NCBI GenBank assembly: GCA_022827835.1
Contig: JAJEIO010000029.1
Span: 124,001 to 188,000, forward strand
Direction: 5' to 3'
DNA length: 64,000 nucleotides
DNA from: Candidatus Latescibacterota bacterium
GTDB taxonomy: Bacteria; Latescibacterota; UBA2968; UBA8231
Numbering within the stretch: the stretch's first letter is position 1; every line of letters begins with the position of its first letter. Shown here piece by piece: positions 1 through 9,016 of this stretch. The notes beneath the pieces were generated by a model, which worked only from the letters and a program-made list of their open reading frames with translations, had not been told where the DNA came from and made no database searches. Both the position numbers and the translations under genes were made by a program.

Positions 1-102
1 GGGCTGTTGCCATTGGGCCCATTCCTCGGCGCTGTCGAAGGAGAGCATTTCAGCCGCGAGTGGGGCGGCTAGCACGAGGCAGACGATGATTACGCGTTGC
101 AT
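1..102 (-). CDS. Secreted discoidin-like protein B, copy 1 (N-terminal 34 residues only)
   Basis: Only the first 34 codons lie in the window; the gene continues past base 1. The visible part is a signal peptide (MQRVIIVCLVLAAPLAAEML) followed by SFDSAEEWAQW. This matches the mature start of the two complete B proteins further along the strand (EEFRFDSAASWSTW and EMLSFDSAEKWQSW). It starts 10 nt after the stop of the upstream A gene. The Shine-Dalgarno AAGGAGG overlaps that TAA stop, so translation is probably coupled. Seen: signal peptide and N-terminal similarity. Inferred: the rest of the B architecture. Confidence 0.8.
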   Translation of the reverse strand, partial: MQRVIIVCLVLAAPLAAEMLSFDSAEEWAQWQQP

Positions 103-112
103 CGAACCCTCC

Positions 113-2155
113 TTAGTAGGCGATGCCCAAGGGGCGGAGTTGAGGATCGGCAGCAAATTCCGAACGCAGGTTTAAGGTCATCAGGTAGAGGCCGGGCGGC
201 AGCCACTGACCTGTTTCAGCGCGGCCATCCCAGCGCAAGCTCTGCGGGCCCGCGTTCTGCAATCCGGCCTCGACGAGGGCCACGCGCCGCCCGTCGAGGC
301 TATAGACCTCGAGGACGACGGGGACGGCTTCGGGCAGGCGGAACAGCGAATAGGCCACGTGTAATTCGTCGTTGATGCCGTCGCCGTTGGGTGTAAAGAC
401 CGAAGAGGAAAAAGTCAAGTTCTGGATGAAGGCGGTTGTCTGCCCAGTGGTACCGAGGACGCGCAGGCTGTTGGTCGAGAGGGCCTCGCCGACATCGGCA
501 CCGACTACGGGTTGCGGCAGGATGTCGCGTTCGCTGTCTAGAACCTCGCTCTGGAAGGTAGTGGCGAATTCGAATATCTCCGTGCCAAAGACAATGCGGA
601 TTGGCGGATTATTGGTGCGGGTGATGCGCTCGGGCAGACGGATGAGCAGGCCCTCGGGCTCTTGGGTGACCTCGGCGGGCGCAGTTTCCGTGCGGCCCTC
701 GCCTAGTTGCAGGCTTTTGAGTTCGGTTTGGTGCCCCGTGCGAATGCGCAATAGGTCGAAGCCGGGTGCATTAACCGCTTCGAAATCGGCTTGGAGATCA
801 TAGACGAATTCTATTGCTTCGCCGAGGGGGACTTGGGTGATCCCGCTGGCGGGCTGCGGATCGTCTAGGGGAGCCACTTCGCCGCGCACGTTGGCGGCCA
901 ACAGCGGGGCGGTTTCGAGCCACAGCGAGTCGAGGCGCACGAAGTCGTCAAAGGAATCGCTTTCCATGGTGACGCGGAACTGCAAATGGGTGCCGTTGCG
1001 CAGGTTAATTGGTTGGCCCGATTCGACGAAAGGTGCCGACCAGAAAGTCCAATTATCCGAATCGTAGCCGATGGACGCACGGACGCCGGGTTTGGGCTGG
1101 CGTTCGGTTAGGTCAGCCATGGCGTGGATGCGCACGAAGCGGGTGCGCAGTGCGTTTTCGTAGTGGTCGCGCGAGACTACGCGCTCCAGCCCGGTGTCCA
1201 TGTACTCGTGATAGACGGCCGGATCGTCGTCTAGGCCGGTGCGGATTTCAATCTTGATCTGAGCCGCTGCATCGGGAGTTTTCACCGGTGTTCCATCGAT
1301 CATGCGGAATTTTGTCGTCTGCCAGAACAGCCGCCCGAAATTCACGGGTTCGCCGAGGTCGGTTATCTTGGTCTTGTATATGGCCCGTTGCGGCACGCCT
1401 TGGGCGAAGAGTTGGAACTCGCTGATCGAGCCGATCAAGGCGAAGGCAACCAAGGCGTTGGCCTCGGTTAGGACTAGGCGGTCTTCGTCGAGGAGCGAAA
1501 GTCGCCGTTGGTAGCGGAAAAAGCGCAGATACTGGCGGTTGAAGTCGATGCGGACCTGCGGGGTGAAATTGTTGTCAACATCGGCGATGACGGTGGAGAG
1601 TGGGTTGACATTGCCTTCGAGTACTGGGGGTTCGGGCGCGACTGAGGCGGTTACCTGAAAAGCGGGAATGAAGTCCGTTTCCAGCGGGGTCCCGTCGGAG
1701 CGGAAACCCTCGCTGGGCGGGATAAAGCCGAAGGCCACCGCTGGCACCGACACGGCCAAATCCATGGTGAAGGTTTCTTTTTCGACGAGGTCGGCTTTGG
1801 GCGGATTATAGGTGGTAGGGTTGCCGTCAATGAGCCAGGAGCCGTTTTCCGATGGGTCGGGTATGCCGTTGTTCCACTTCCACATCCTCGGCGTTTCGCC
1901 GTCTAGGTAGTCGAAGATGCGGTCGCTGGGGTCGCGCCAGAAAGCCCAGTTGTCGATATGGGAAAAAACCGTTTCGTCCAGCGTGAAGTACGTGGGCTGA
2001 ATGGCACCAGGAGTAGTGGCGAAATCGACGAAGAGGCGAGTAGTATCGTTTTCACTCCAGGATAGGCCGCTGCCGCCTAGTTGCCAGTGGGAAATCTGGG
2101 AGGTGGCACTTTGCGCTAAAATTAGGGTGAACAGGATGATTGTGGCACGGCGCAT
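113..2155 (-). CDS. Secreted protein A, copy 1, with TPNGDG/FlgD-type C-terminal domain
   Basis: 680 aa. Residues 1-20 form a signal peptide ending SATSQ. The N-terminal half has a discoidin-like jelly-roll feel (an IDGNPTTYNPP stretch, then FTMDLAVSVPAVAFGF). The middle holds strands shared with copies 2 and 3 (GVRASIGYDSDNWTFW, then RLDSLWLETAPLLAANV). From about residue 587 there is a TPNGDGIND motif and a FlgD-like Ig fold (LEVYSLDGRR, LRWDGRAETGQ, LPPGLYLMTL). The last residues are PLGIAY. Such C-terminal domains are typical of surface-exported FCB proteins; the route is inference. The Shine-Dalgarno GGAAGGAG lies in a small hairpin just before the ATG. No enzymatic motif was recognised, so a structural or carbohydrate-binding surface role is only a guess. 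Confidence 0.85.
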   Translation of the reverse strand: MRRATIILFTLILAQSATSQISHWQLGGSGLSWSENDTTRLFVDFATTPGAIQPTYFTLDETVFSHIDNWAFWRDPSDRIFDYLDGETPRMWKWNNGIPDPSENGSWLIDGNPTTYNPPKADLVEKETFTMDLAVSVPAVAFGFIPPSEGFRSDGTPLETDFIPAFQVTASVAPEPPVLEGNVNPLSTVIADVDNNFTPQVRIDFNRQYLRFFRYQRRLSLLDEDRLVLTEANALVAFALIGSISEFQLFAQGVPQRAIYKTKITDLGEPVNFGRLFWQTTKFRMIDGTPVKTPDAAAQIKIEIRTGLDDDPAVYHEYMDTGLERVVSRDHYENALRTRFVRIHAMADLTERQPKPGVRASIGYDSDNWTFWSAPFVESGQPINLRNGTHLQFRVTMESDSFDDFVRLDSLWLETAPLLAANVRGEVAPLDDPQPASGITQVPLGEAIEFVYDLQADFEAVNAPGFDLLRIRTGHQTELKSLQLGEGRTETAPAEVTQEPEGLLIRLPERITRTNNPPIRIVFGTEIFEFATTFQSEVLDSERDILPQPVVGADVGEALSTNSLRVLGTTGQTTAFIQNLTFSSSVFTPNGDGINDELHVAYSLFRLPEAVPVVLEVYSLDGRRVALVEAGLQNAGPQSLRWDGRAETGQWLPPGLYLMTLNLRSEFAADPQLRPLGIAY

Positions 2156-2221
2156 AATGGCTCTCCTTCCGAAGGAAGCATTAATATAATACGCCGTAAG
2201 CGATTATCCTATCGGAGCAAA

Positions 2222-4558
2222 TCAGTACGCCACGGCGATGGTGCGCAGCGCTGTATCGTTGCCTGCGTCAGCCGCTAGGTCGATGCGGCAGAGATAGGTG
2301 CCTGGCGGCACGAGGTCGCTTTGGGAGGCACGTCCATTCCAAGTAAAGACGTGAGCCAAGCCGTCGATGGTCGGAGTAGCCAGTTCAGTGATTGGCCGTC
2401 CGGCGAGATCGAAAATGCGCACTCGGGGCGTGCGTTGCTCGACCTTGAAGGCGACGAAGCGGATAACCACTGCGTCGTTGATGCCGTCGCCGTTGGGGGT
2501 GAGCACCGGCGAGGAAATCGAGAGGTCGTCGATGAGCCGGGTCGTGCCGGTCAGGTCGGGGAGCATGACGATATTGGCGCGGCGCATCAGCGGTTCGACC
2601 GATTGCCATAGGTCTGGATGGCTGCTCGAACCTAGGTCGAGGCTAAAGAGCGTGGCGTTGTGTACTACGCGGGTGGTGAAGCTGACTTGGACGGAGTCGG
2701 CCGTGATCGCGTGGGGTAGGCCGACTTGTAGGGTATCGGCGCGGATGTCGATAGAAGATAGCTCGATATGGGTGCCGCCCGCGCGGACTTCGACCGCGGA
2801 CGCCTCAGAGGGCAGGGTAAAGCGCAGGATGTCAAACCCCACATCCTCGGCATCGGCTGCGGACAACAGGGTGTAAGTGAAGCGGGTGTCCTCGTTGGGT
2901 TGGGCGACTCTCGGGGCGATCAGACCGCGTGCGCCCTGCAATAGCGCGTCCTCGTACTCAAGCGATAGCGCGTCAATCGCGGGGGCTACCTGTGGATCGT
3001 CCGTTGAGAGGATCAGCTCCAATTGCACGAAGCGGCGCGGACTTTGCGACTTAAATGCCTCGCCAGAAAAGTTGTACGCCTCACTCCACGCATCCCAGTC
3101 CTCGCTGACCACGACGGTGGTGTCGATCCTTCCCCGTAGCACTTTGGGCAGACTAAGCCATTTCTCTTCGGTGACCGGCTCGCCAATTTTGTCGTGGAAG
3201 GCATAGACTTCGCCTTGGGTATTGCCCGAGCGCGAGCGCACTTGTAGGCGGGTGCCGGGTGGGATGTCGGCGTCCCAAGACAGGTTGCTGATGACTTTGG
3301 GGCGACCGTCGCCGGCGGCTGTGCCGAGATCGATAAAGTCCGAGCGCATGACGATTTCGGCGGGATGGCCCGGTGAAAAGAGCATCAGCTCAGTCCAGCG
3401 CGAGCCCCACCCTTGGGGGATGTGGGCGTGCCAAAACAGGTAGCGGACTCTGCGCGGTTGGAATAGATAGCGCAGATAGCGCATGGGGTTGGCGTCGGGT
3501 TGATCGATGAGGGTAGCGAAATCGAAGGATTCGGGGATGGGGAGTTGAGAGCTGATGACGCGGGTGCCGTCCGAATAGAGGAAGTTAAAACCGCGCGGCG
3601 CGCCGGCCACGCTGCCGACCGTGCCCTCGCGCGGCCTGAGCGCATACAGGAAAAGCTCGTCAAGCCAGAATACGGCCCCTAAGTCGATGAAAAACCAAGT
3701 GCCCTGATCCTCCCAGGTGCGGACGCGGCCCTCAAAGCCCACGGGCAGGATAGAACTGGCGGTGTTCATGTCGCCGTCGAGGATATTTTCGGTGGAGCGA
3801 GCGGTAAGTCCATCGATGATGCCGCCGCGCAGGTCGTTGCCCAAGCTGACGTTATCGCCGACGGCCATGACTTCGACCTCGGCTAGGGCACCTTCGGGAT
3901 CGAAGTCTTCAACGGTAAAGTTGATGTATTGGATGAGGCGGTACTGGTTGAATTTTTCCAGATCGACATCGCGATTGGAGTCGAGGACTTGGGCGCTGTC
4001 TTGGAGGTCGAAGGCGAGGGGAATCGAGACGACGGTATCCCGGTTGGGTTGGGTCGTGAGATAGACCGGGCGAAAAATAAAGAGATCGTCGAGGGCGTCG
4101 GAAGTGATGCCAGTGGCGGTGAAAACGGTAAACTGGCGGAAGGGGCGGGCCCCTTCTTGATCGGGGAAGTGCAGGCGGATCTCGTTGGCCAGCACAGTGC
4201 GGCCGAGGTCAATCTGCACGAACCAGTCGCCGAGGGCGTCGTCGGCAGAGGCTTGCCAGAAGGTTGCGCGGTCGCCGTCAATGATCCGCCCGGCTGCGGC
4301 CGGGTTGCTGCCGGCTTCCCAGATCCCGCCCGGCACGTTGGCACCGCGCGAGCGGGTGAGATGGGTAAAGTTGGGCGCGTCGGCTACGGCGTTGATAGCC
4401 TTGCGGAATTTGACCAGTTGCAAGCGACCGCGGTCGTCGAACTTGATCAGGCCGTGGGGCATCTTCCAGGTTGACCAGCTAGCGGCGCTGTCGAAGCGGA
4501 ATTCTTCGGCGGCGAGTGCTGTCGCCGAACAAAGGACCCAGAGCAACAGAGGACGCAT
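2222..4558 (-). CDS. Secreted discoidin-like protein B, copy 2
   Basis: 778 aa with signal peptide MRPLLLWVLCSATALAA. Two F5/8-type-C-like (discoidin) segments are visible. The first is about residues 75-190 (GGIWEAGSNPAAAGRIIDGD, then WFVQIDLGRTVLANEIRLHF). The second is about 230-345 (NILDGDMNTASS, then GTWFFIDLGAVFWLDELFLY). A middle region is shared with the A proteins (SPRRFVQLELILSTDDP and DVGFDILRFTLPS). A C-terminal TPNGDGIND/FlgD-like domain begins near residue 686 and ends TIAVAY. It starts 6 nt after the stop of the A copy 2 gene. Discoidin domains usually bind sugars or membranes; the ligand here is unknown. Confidence 0.85.
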   Translation of the reverse strand: MRPLLLWVLCSATALAAEEFRFDSAASWSTWKMPHGLIKFDDRGRLQLVKFRKAINAVADAPNFTHLTRSRGANVPGGIWEAGSNPAAAGRIIDGDRATFWQASADDALGDWFVQIDLGRTVLANEIRLHFPDQEGARPFRQFTVFTATGITSDALDDLFIFRPVYLTTQPNRDTVVSIPLAFDLQDSAQVLDSNRDVDLEKFNQYRLIQYINFTVEDFDPEGALAEVEVMAVGDNVSLGNDLRGGIIDGLTARSTENILDGDMNTASSILPVGFEGRVRTWEDQGTWFFIDLGAVFWLDELFLYALRPREGTVGSVAGAPRGFNFLYSDGTRVISSQLPIPESFDFATLIDQPDANPMRYLRYLFQPRRVRYLFWHAHIPQGWGSRWTELMLFSPGHPAEIVMRSDFIDLGTAAGDGRPKVISNLSWDADIPPGTRLQVRSRSGNTQGEVYAFHDKIGEPVTEEKWLSLPKVLRGRIDTTVVVSEDWDAWSEAYNFSGEAFKSQSPRRFVQLELILSTDDPQVAPAIDALSLEYEDALLQGARGLIAPRVAQPNEDTRFTYTLLSAADAEDVGFDILRFTLPSEASAVEVRAGGTHIELSSIDIRADTLQVGLPHAITADSVQVSFTTRVVHNATLFSLDLGSSSHPDLWQSVEPLMRRANIVMLPDLTGTTRLIDDLSISSPVLTPNGDGINDAVVIRFVAFKVEQRTPRVRIFDLAGRPITELATPTIDGLAHVFTWNGRASQSDLVPPGTYLCRIDLAADAGNDTALRTIAVAY

Positions 4559-4564
4559 TGGCCG

Positions 4565-6574
4565 TTAATAGGCAATGCCCACGGCCAATAGCTGTTTGGC
4601 CTGGACGAATTGGGTTTGCAGCGCGATGGAGAGCAGGTAGAGGCCCGGCGGGAAAAGCTGGCCGGTCTCGTCGCGGCCATCCCACGTGATCGCCTGATCG
4701 CCAGAGTCTTGCAGACCCTTGTCGAGACTGGCGATGCGGCGGCCGTCCAAGGCGTACACTTCCAGCGCTACGGGCACCGCACCGGGGAGGCGAAAGAGCG
4801 AGTAACGCATCTGGAGTTGGTCGTGGACGCCGTCGCCATTGGGGGTCAGCACCGGAGTGGACAAGGCGAGCGATTGGATGAAATCGGGTGTTTCGTCGTT
4901 CGCGCCTAGCACGCGCAGGCTATTGGTGGAGACTGCTTCGTCGGCGTCGCCGGCGAGAATCGGCTGGGGGAGCGATTCGCTGTCGGCGGCAAAGATCTCG
5001 CCGGTAAAGGTGGAGGCGAATTCGAAAACTGCGGTGGCGAAGGTTATGCGGATCGGCGCGTTGTTGGCGCTGGTGACGCGCTGGGGCAATTGGATCGTCA
5101 ACCCGTCGTCTTCGGTTACTGCGACGGGATTGACGGGAGCGAGCGGCGTGCCCATTTCGAGGCCGCGAAAGGCGGTGCGGTTGCCGGTGTGGATCCTGAG
5201 CGCGTTGAAGCCGGGAGCAGTGTCGCCGTCGAATGCGGCCCGCACCTGATAGACGAATTCAGTTTCTTGGCCCAAGGCCACTTCGGTAAAGCCGCGCTTG
5301 GGCTGCGGGTCGTCGCGCCGAGCCACTTCGGCGAAGACCTCGGCAGCCAATAGCGGCGCGGTCTCAATCCACAGCGAGTCAAGCCGCAGCCAAGCGTCGA
5401 AGTCGCGGCTTTCTATGGACAGATCCACCTGTAGATGCGATCCGCTTCTGAGCCGGATGAGTTGGCCCGATTCGGTAAAAGGCACCGACCAGAAGGACCA
5501 GTTGGCGGAATCGTAGCCGATGGAGGCGCGAATCCCAGGTCGTGGGTCGCGGTTGAGTTGGGCGGTGAGCGATTCGTAGTGCTCGCGCGAGACTTCCTTC
5601 TCGCGGCCGATGTTGGTGTATTCGTGGTAGGTCGCCGGACTGTCATCGCGGCCAACGCGGACCCTGGCCTTGAGCCAGACGGGGGCGTCGGGATCCGCGA
5701 CGACCGCGCCATCGACCAAGCGCAGCGGCGTGCCCGCCCAGTGCAGGCGGCCAAAATTCACGACTTGGCCCAGATCGACGACTTGGCTGAGATACACGAC
5801 GCGCTGGGGTATGCCTTGGCCGAAGACCTCAAATCCCCCGATTGAACCTTTGAGCGCGATGGCTTGGTTGCCTTGGCCGCCGCAGTCGCGGCAGATGTTG
5901 AGGGCTTCCTCGTCGGCCAGCGAGGTCTGCCGACGCCAGCGAAAAAAGCGCACGTATTGGCGCGGGAAGTCAAGGCGGACGACGGGGTCGAAGTTGGCTC
6001 CTACGTTGGCGATGACCTGCTCAAACAGGTCTCTGCCGCCCCAGTTGACCGCGGGTTCTGAGTCTGAACCGATGGAGACGTCGAAGGCCGGCGTGGTGTC
6101 GAACGGTAGCGGCGTGCCATCGGAGCGAAAACCCTGCGAGGGCGTGAAAAAGCCGAAGCCAACGCCGGGGATCGGCACGGCGGTGTCAATCGAAAAGAAG
6201 GTACTGGTTATCGATTGGCTCCTAGGGGCGTTGTAGGTTGTGGAATCGCGATCGACTAAGAAGACGCCGCTTTGGGTTGGGTCCCCGCCGACGCCGTTCC
6301 AGCGATTCCAAAAGCGCGGCTTTTGGCCATCGACAAAGCCGAGGTTGTGTAAGGAGGGATCGCGCCAGAACTCCCAGTTTTCCAGCAGGTGAATGACGTT
6401 TTGATCTGGCTGCAAGTAGAGCGGCTGGATCGCACCGTCGGCAAAATCGACGAGGACTTGGAGGGAGTCGCGCTGGTCCCACGCCATACCACTGCCGCCG
6501 AGCTGCCACTTTGCTACTTGAGCGTGGCTGGGGGCGATGGCGAGGATTAGGATCAAAGGCCAAGCACTGCGCAT
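4565..6574 (-). CDS. Secreted protein A, copy 2, with TPNGDG/FlgD-type C-terminal domain
   Basis: 669 aa with signal peptide MRSAWPLILILAIAPSHAQ. It is collinear with copies 1 and 3: KWQLGGSGMAWDQRD after the signal, the IDLG-like and PRQYVRFFRWRRQ stretches in the middle, then SIGYDSANWSFW and RLDSLWIETAPLLAAEV. The C-terminal domain has TPNGDGVHD, LEVYALDGRR and WDGRDETGQLFPPGLYLL, and ends AVGIAY. A copy-specific insert with two cysteines (NICRDCGGQGN) sits near residue 230. A 95-bp gap separates it from the preceding B gene, whereas its own B partner follows after 6 nt. Confidence 0.85.
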   Translation of the reverse strand: MRSAWPLILILAIAPSHAQVAKWQLGGSGMAWDQRDSLQVLVDFADGAIQPLYLQPDQNVIHLLENWEFWRDPSLHNLGFVDGQKPRFWNRWNGVGGDPTQSGVFLVDRDSTTYNAPRSQSITSTFFSIDTAVPIPGVGFGFFTPSQGFRSDGTPLPFDTTPAFDVSIGSDSEPAVNWGGRDLFEQVIANVGANFDPVVRLDFPRQYVRFFRWRRQTSLADEEALNICRDCGGQGNQAIALKGSIGGFEVFGQGIPQRVVYLSQVVDLGQVVNFGRLHWAGTPLRLVDGAVVADPDAPVWLKARVRVGRDDSPATYHEYTNIGREKEVSREHYESLTAQLNRDPRPGIRASIGYDSANWSFWSVPFTESGQLIRLRSGSHLQVDLSIESRDFDAWLRLDSLWIETAPLLAAEVFAEVARRDDPQPKRGFTEVALGQETEFVYQVRAAFDGDTAPGFNALRIHTGNRTAFRGLEMGTPLAPVNPVAVTEDDGLTIQLPQRVTSANNAPIRITFATAVFEFASTFTGEIFAADSESLPQPILAGDADEAVSTNSLRVLGANDETPDFIQSLALSTPVLTPNGDGVHDQLQMRYSLFRLPGAVPVALEVYALDGRRIASLDKGLQDSGDQAITWDGRDETGQLFPPGLYLLSIALQTQFVQAKQLLAVGIAY

Positions 6575-6669
6575 CGGGCATCGTGCCTTCGCTAAGGTGA
6601 AATGCTAGCGAGAAGATAACGCAAAAAGAGCCGTGCGCCGAATTAAAATTACCACTGGGATACGAGGTT

Positions 6670-9015
6670 CTAATAGGCGACGGAGATGGTATGCAGCATC
6701 GTATCGTCACCGACATCGGCACCGAGATCGACGCGCAGAACGTAGATGCCAGGCTCTACTACTGTACTACTGGCCTGAGTGCCGTCCCAAGTGAAGAGGT
6801 GGTACAAACCCTCGGCGACCGGAGCGAGAGCGGCTACTTTGCGCCCGGCGAGGTCGAAAACTTCCACTCGCGGCTCGCGGTTTTCGACTTTCAGGACGAC
6901 GAACCGCACCTCCAGCCGGTCGTTGATGCCGTCGCCGTTGGGCGTAAGTGTCGGTGAGGAGATGAAGAAGTCGTCGATGAGCTGGCTGCTATTGGTTAGT
7001 TCGGGCAGCATGACGATATTGGCGCGGCGTGCTGCCGGTTCGACCGACTGCCAGAGGCCCGGATGCGCACTGGAGCCTAAGTCCAACGCAAAGAGCGTGG
7101 CATTGCGCACTAAACGGGTGGTAAAGTGGACGCGGACCGAATCGTCTCGGACCGGATCGGGTAAAGCGATGAGCAGGGAGTCGCCGCGCAGGGAGGCCGT
7201 CGGCGAGACGGTTGCTGCGCCCTTTTCCACGCTCACGCTGTGCAGATTGATCGGACCCGGTAGGTCGAAGCGCATTAGGTCGAAGCCGACGTCAGCGGGG
7301 CCAGCGCTGGGCAATAGGGTATAGGTGAAGGCCGTCTCCTCGTTGGGGAGCGCACGGCGCGGCTCGACGCGCCCGCGGGCACTCTGAAGCAGCGCGTCGT
7401 CGAATTCAATCGACAGCTCGTTGACTGTGGGTGCGACCTCGGGGTCGTCGGTGGCGAGAATCAACTCCAGTTGCACGAAGCGACGCGGACTTTGCGATTT
7501 AAAGGTTTCGCCGGAAAACTGGTACACATTGCTCCAAGCGTCCCAGTCCTCGCCGACGACTAGCGCAGTGTCAATGGCACCGCGCAGCACTTTGGGCGAG
7601 CTGTTCCATTTTTCTTCGGTGATCTCTTCGCCGATCTTGTTGTGGAAGGTATAGATCGGTGCCAGCGCGTTGCCCGAACGCGAGCGCAGTTGCATTCTGG
7701 CTGCTGGAGGCAGGTCGGCGTCCCAGTGCAGGGCCTTGATGACTTTGGGCCGCTCGTCGCCGGCGATCTGGCCGAGGTCGATAAAGCCGGAGCGCAGTGA
7801 GACTTGAGCGGGATAGCCCGGCGAGAACAGCATAAACTCGCCCCATTTGGATTCTTGCCAATCGCGGTCGGTCAGGCCGTGCCAGAACATATAGCGCATC
7901 CTGCGCGGCCTGAATTTATAGCGTATGCGATAGAGGCCATCCGCCTTGGGGTTGACGTGCGTGAGCAGTTCGCCGTAGTCGAGCGGCGCAGGTACGGGCA
8001 GGGAAGTGCCCACGCTGAGCGAGCCGTCCGAGACTAGGATGTTGTGACCTGGGCCAGCCGAGCCTCGGTGATAGCCCGCAGTGCCCTCAAAAGGTTGGAG
8101 CACGTAGAGGAACAGTTCATCGACGAAGAACACGGCCCCTAGATCGACGTAGAACCAGGTGCCGGCCTTCTCCCAGCCTTGGTCGCCGCGCCCAGAGGTG
8201 ATGAGGTTGGTGGTGTTGATATCGGCGTCAAAGAGGTTATTGGGGGCGGCGGCTACCGTGCCGTTGAGGAAGGTGCCGCGCTCGGCGGTGCCGATACTGA
8301 TATTATCGCCCACAGTGAGCACTTCGACTTCGGCGAGCGCCGCATCCAGGCTCTGGTCTTCGACGACGATACTGATGTACTGAATCACTTGGTAGCGGTT
8401 TTCAAAGGTTCGATCAATGGCCATAGCTGGATCGACCGTCAGGACGGTATCGGCGGCCGGGTACTCGAGGGGAATGGTCAGGGAAGTAGCATGGTTGGGC
8501 AGGGTGGTGCGATAGACTGGATCGTATTTGAAGACGTCGGCCGTGGCTTGGATGCGCGCCCCGGTGGTGCTATAGACGGTGAACTGCCGCAGTGGGCGGG
8601 CACCCTCTTGGTCGGGGAAGGTCAGGCGAATGTGGCGGGCGAGTACGGCGCGGCCTAAGTCGATATCGAGAAACCAATTTTTGAGTTCGTCAGCCGGGTC
8701 GGGCTGCCAGAAGGTCGCGGGATCGCCATCGATGGCGTTTGTGGCTGTCGCACTTCCGCTGCCGGCCTGCCAGATGCCGCCTGCTACTTCGCCGCGTTTT
8801 TGGGTGGAATGGGTGAAGAGATGGGCGTCGCGGATGGCGTCCACTTCCTTGCGGTATTTGGTCAGGCGCAGCACGCCCTCTGCATCCACCTGTACCAGCC
8901 CGGCAGGCATGGTCCAGCTTTGCCATTTTTCTGCGCTGTCGAAACTCAGCATTTCGGCCCAGCCGGAAATGGTCGGCAAAGCGAGCCAAGCTGCACAGGT
9001 AACGAGGAAGCGCAT
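6670..9015 (-). CDS. Secreted discoidin-like protein B, copy 3
   Basis: 781 aa with a signal peptide ending SGWAEM. It has the same order as copy 2. The first discoidin-like segment has GGIWQAGSGSATATNAIDGD and WFLDIDLGRAVLARHIRLTF. The second has NNLFDADINTTNL and GTWFYVDLGAVFFVDELFLY. A shared middle block follows (SPRRFVQLELILATDDP), then the C-terminal TPNGDGINDRLEVRF, EVFDLAGRKV and VEPGIYVLRVDL, ending TISVAY. The ATG comes one base after the TAA stop of A copy 3, so the two are almost certainly co-translated. No catalytic motif was recognised. Confidence 0.85.
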   Translation of the reverse strand: MRFLVTCAAWLALPTISGWAEMLSFDSAEKWQSWTMPAGLVQVDAEGVLRLTKYRKEVDAIRDAHLFTHSTQKRGEVAGGIWQAGSGSATATNAIDGDPATFWQPDPADELKNWFLDIDLGRAVLARHIRLTFPDQEGARPLRQFTVYSTTGARIQATADVFKYDPVYRTTLPNHATSLTIPLEYPAADTVLTVDPAMAIDRTFENRYQVIQYISIVVEDQSLDAALAEVEVLTVGDNISIGTAERGTFLNGTVAAAPNNLFDADINTTNLITSGRGDQGWEKAGTWFYVDLGAVFFVDELFLYVLQPFEGTAGYHRGSAGPGHNILVSDGSLSVGTSLPVPAPLDYGELLTHVNPKADGLYRIRYKFRPRRMRYMFWHGLTDRDWQESKWGEFMLFSPGYPAQVSLRSGFIDLGQIAGDERPKVIKALHWDADLPPAARMQLRSRSGNALAPIYTFHNKIGEEITEEKWNSSPKVLRGAIDTALVVGEDWDAWSNVYQFSGETFKSQSPRRFVQLELILATDDPEVAPTVNELSIEFDDALLQSARGRVEPRRALPNEETAFTYTLLPSAGPADVGFDLMRFDLPGPINLHSVSVEKGAATVSPTASLRGDSLLIALPDPVRDDSVRVHFTTRLVRNATLFALDLGSSAHPGLWQSVEPAARRANIVMLPELTNSSQLIDDFFISSPTLTPNGDGINDRLEVRFVVLKVENREPRVEVFDLAGRKVAALAPVAEGLYHLFTWDGTQASSTVVEPGIYVLRVDLGADVGDDTMLHTISVAY

Positions 9016-9016
9016 T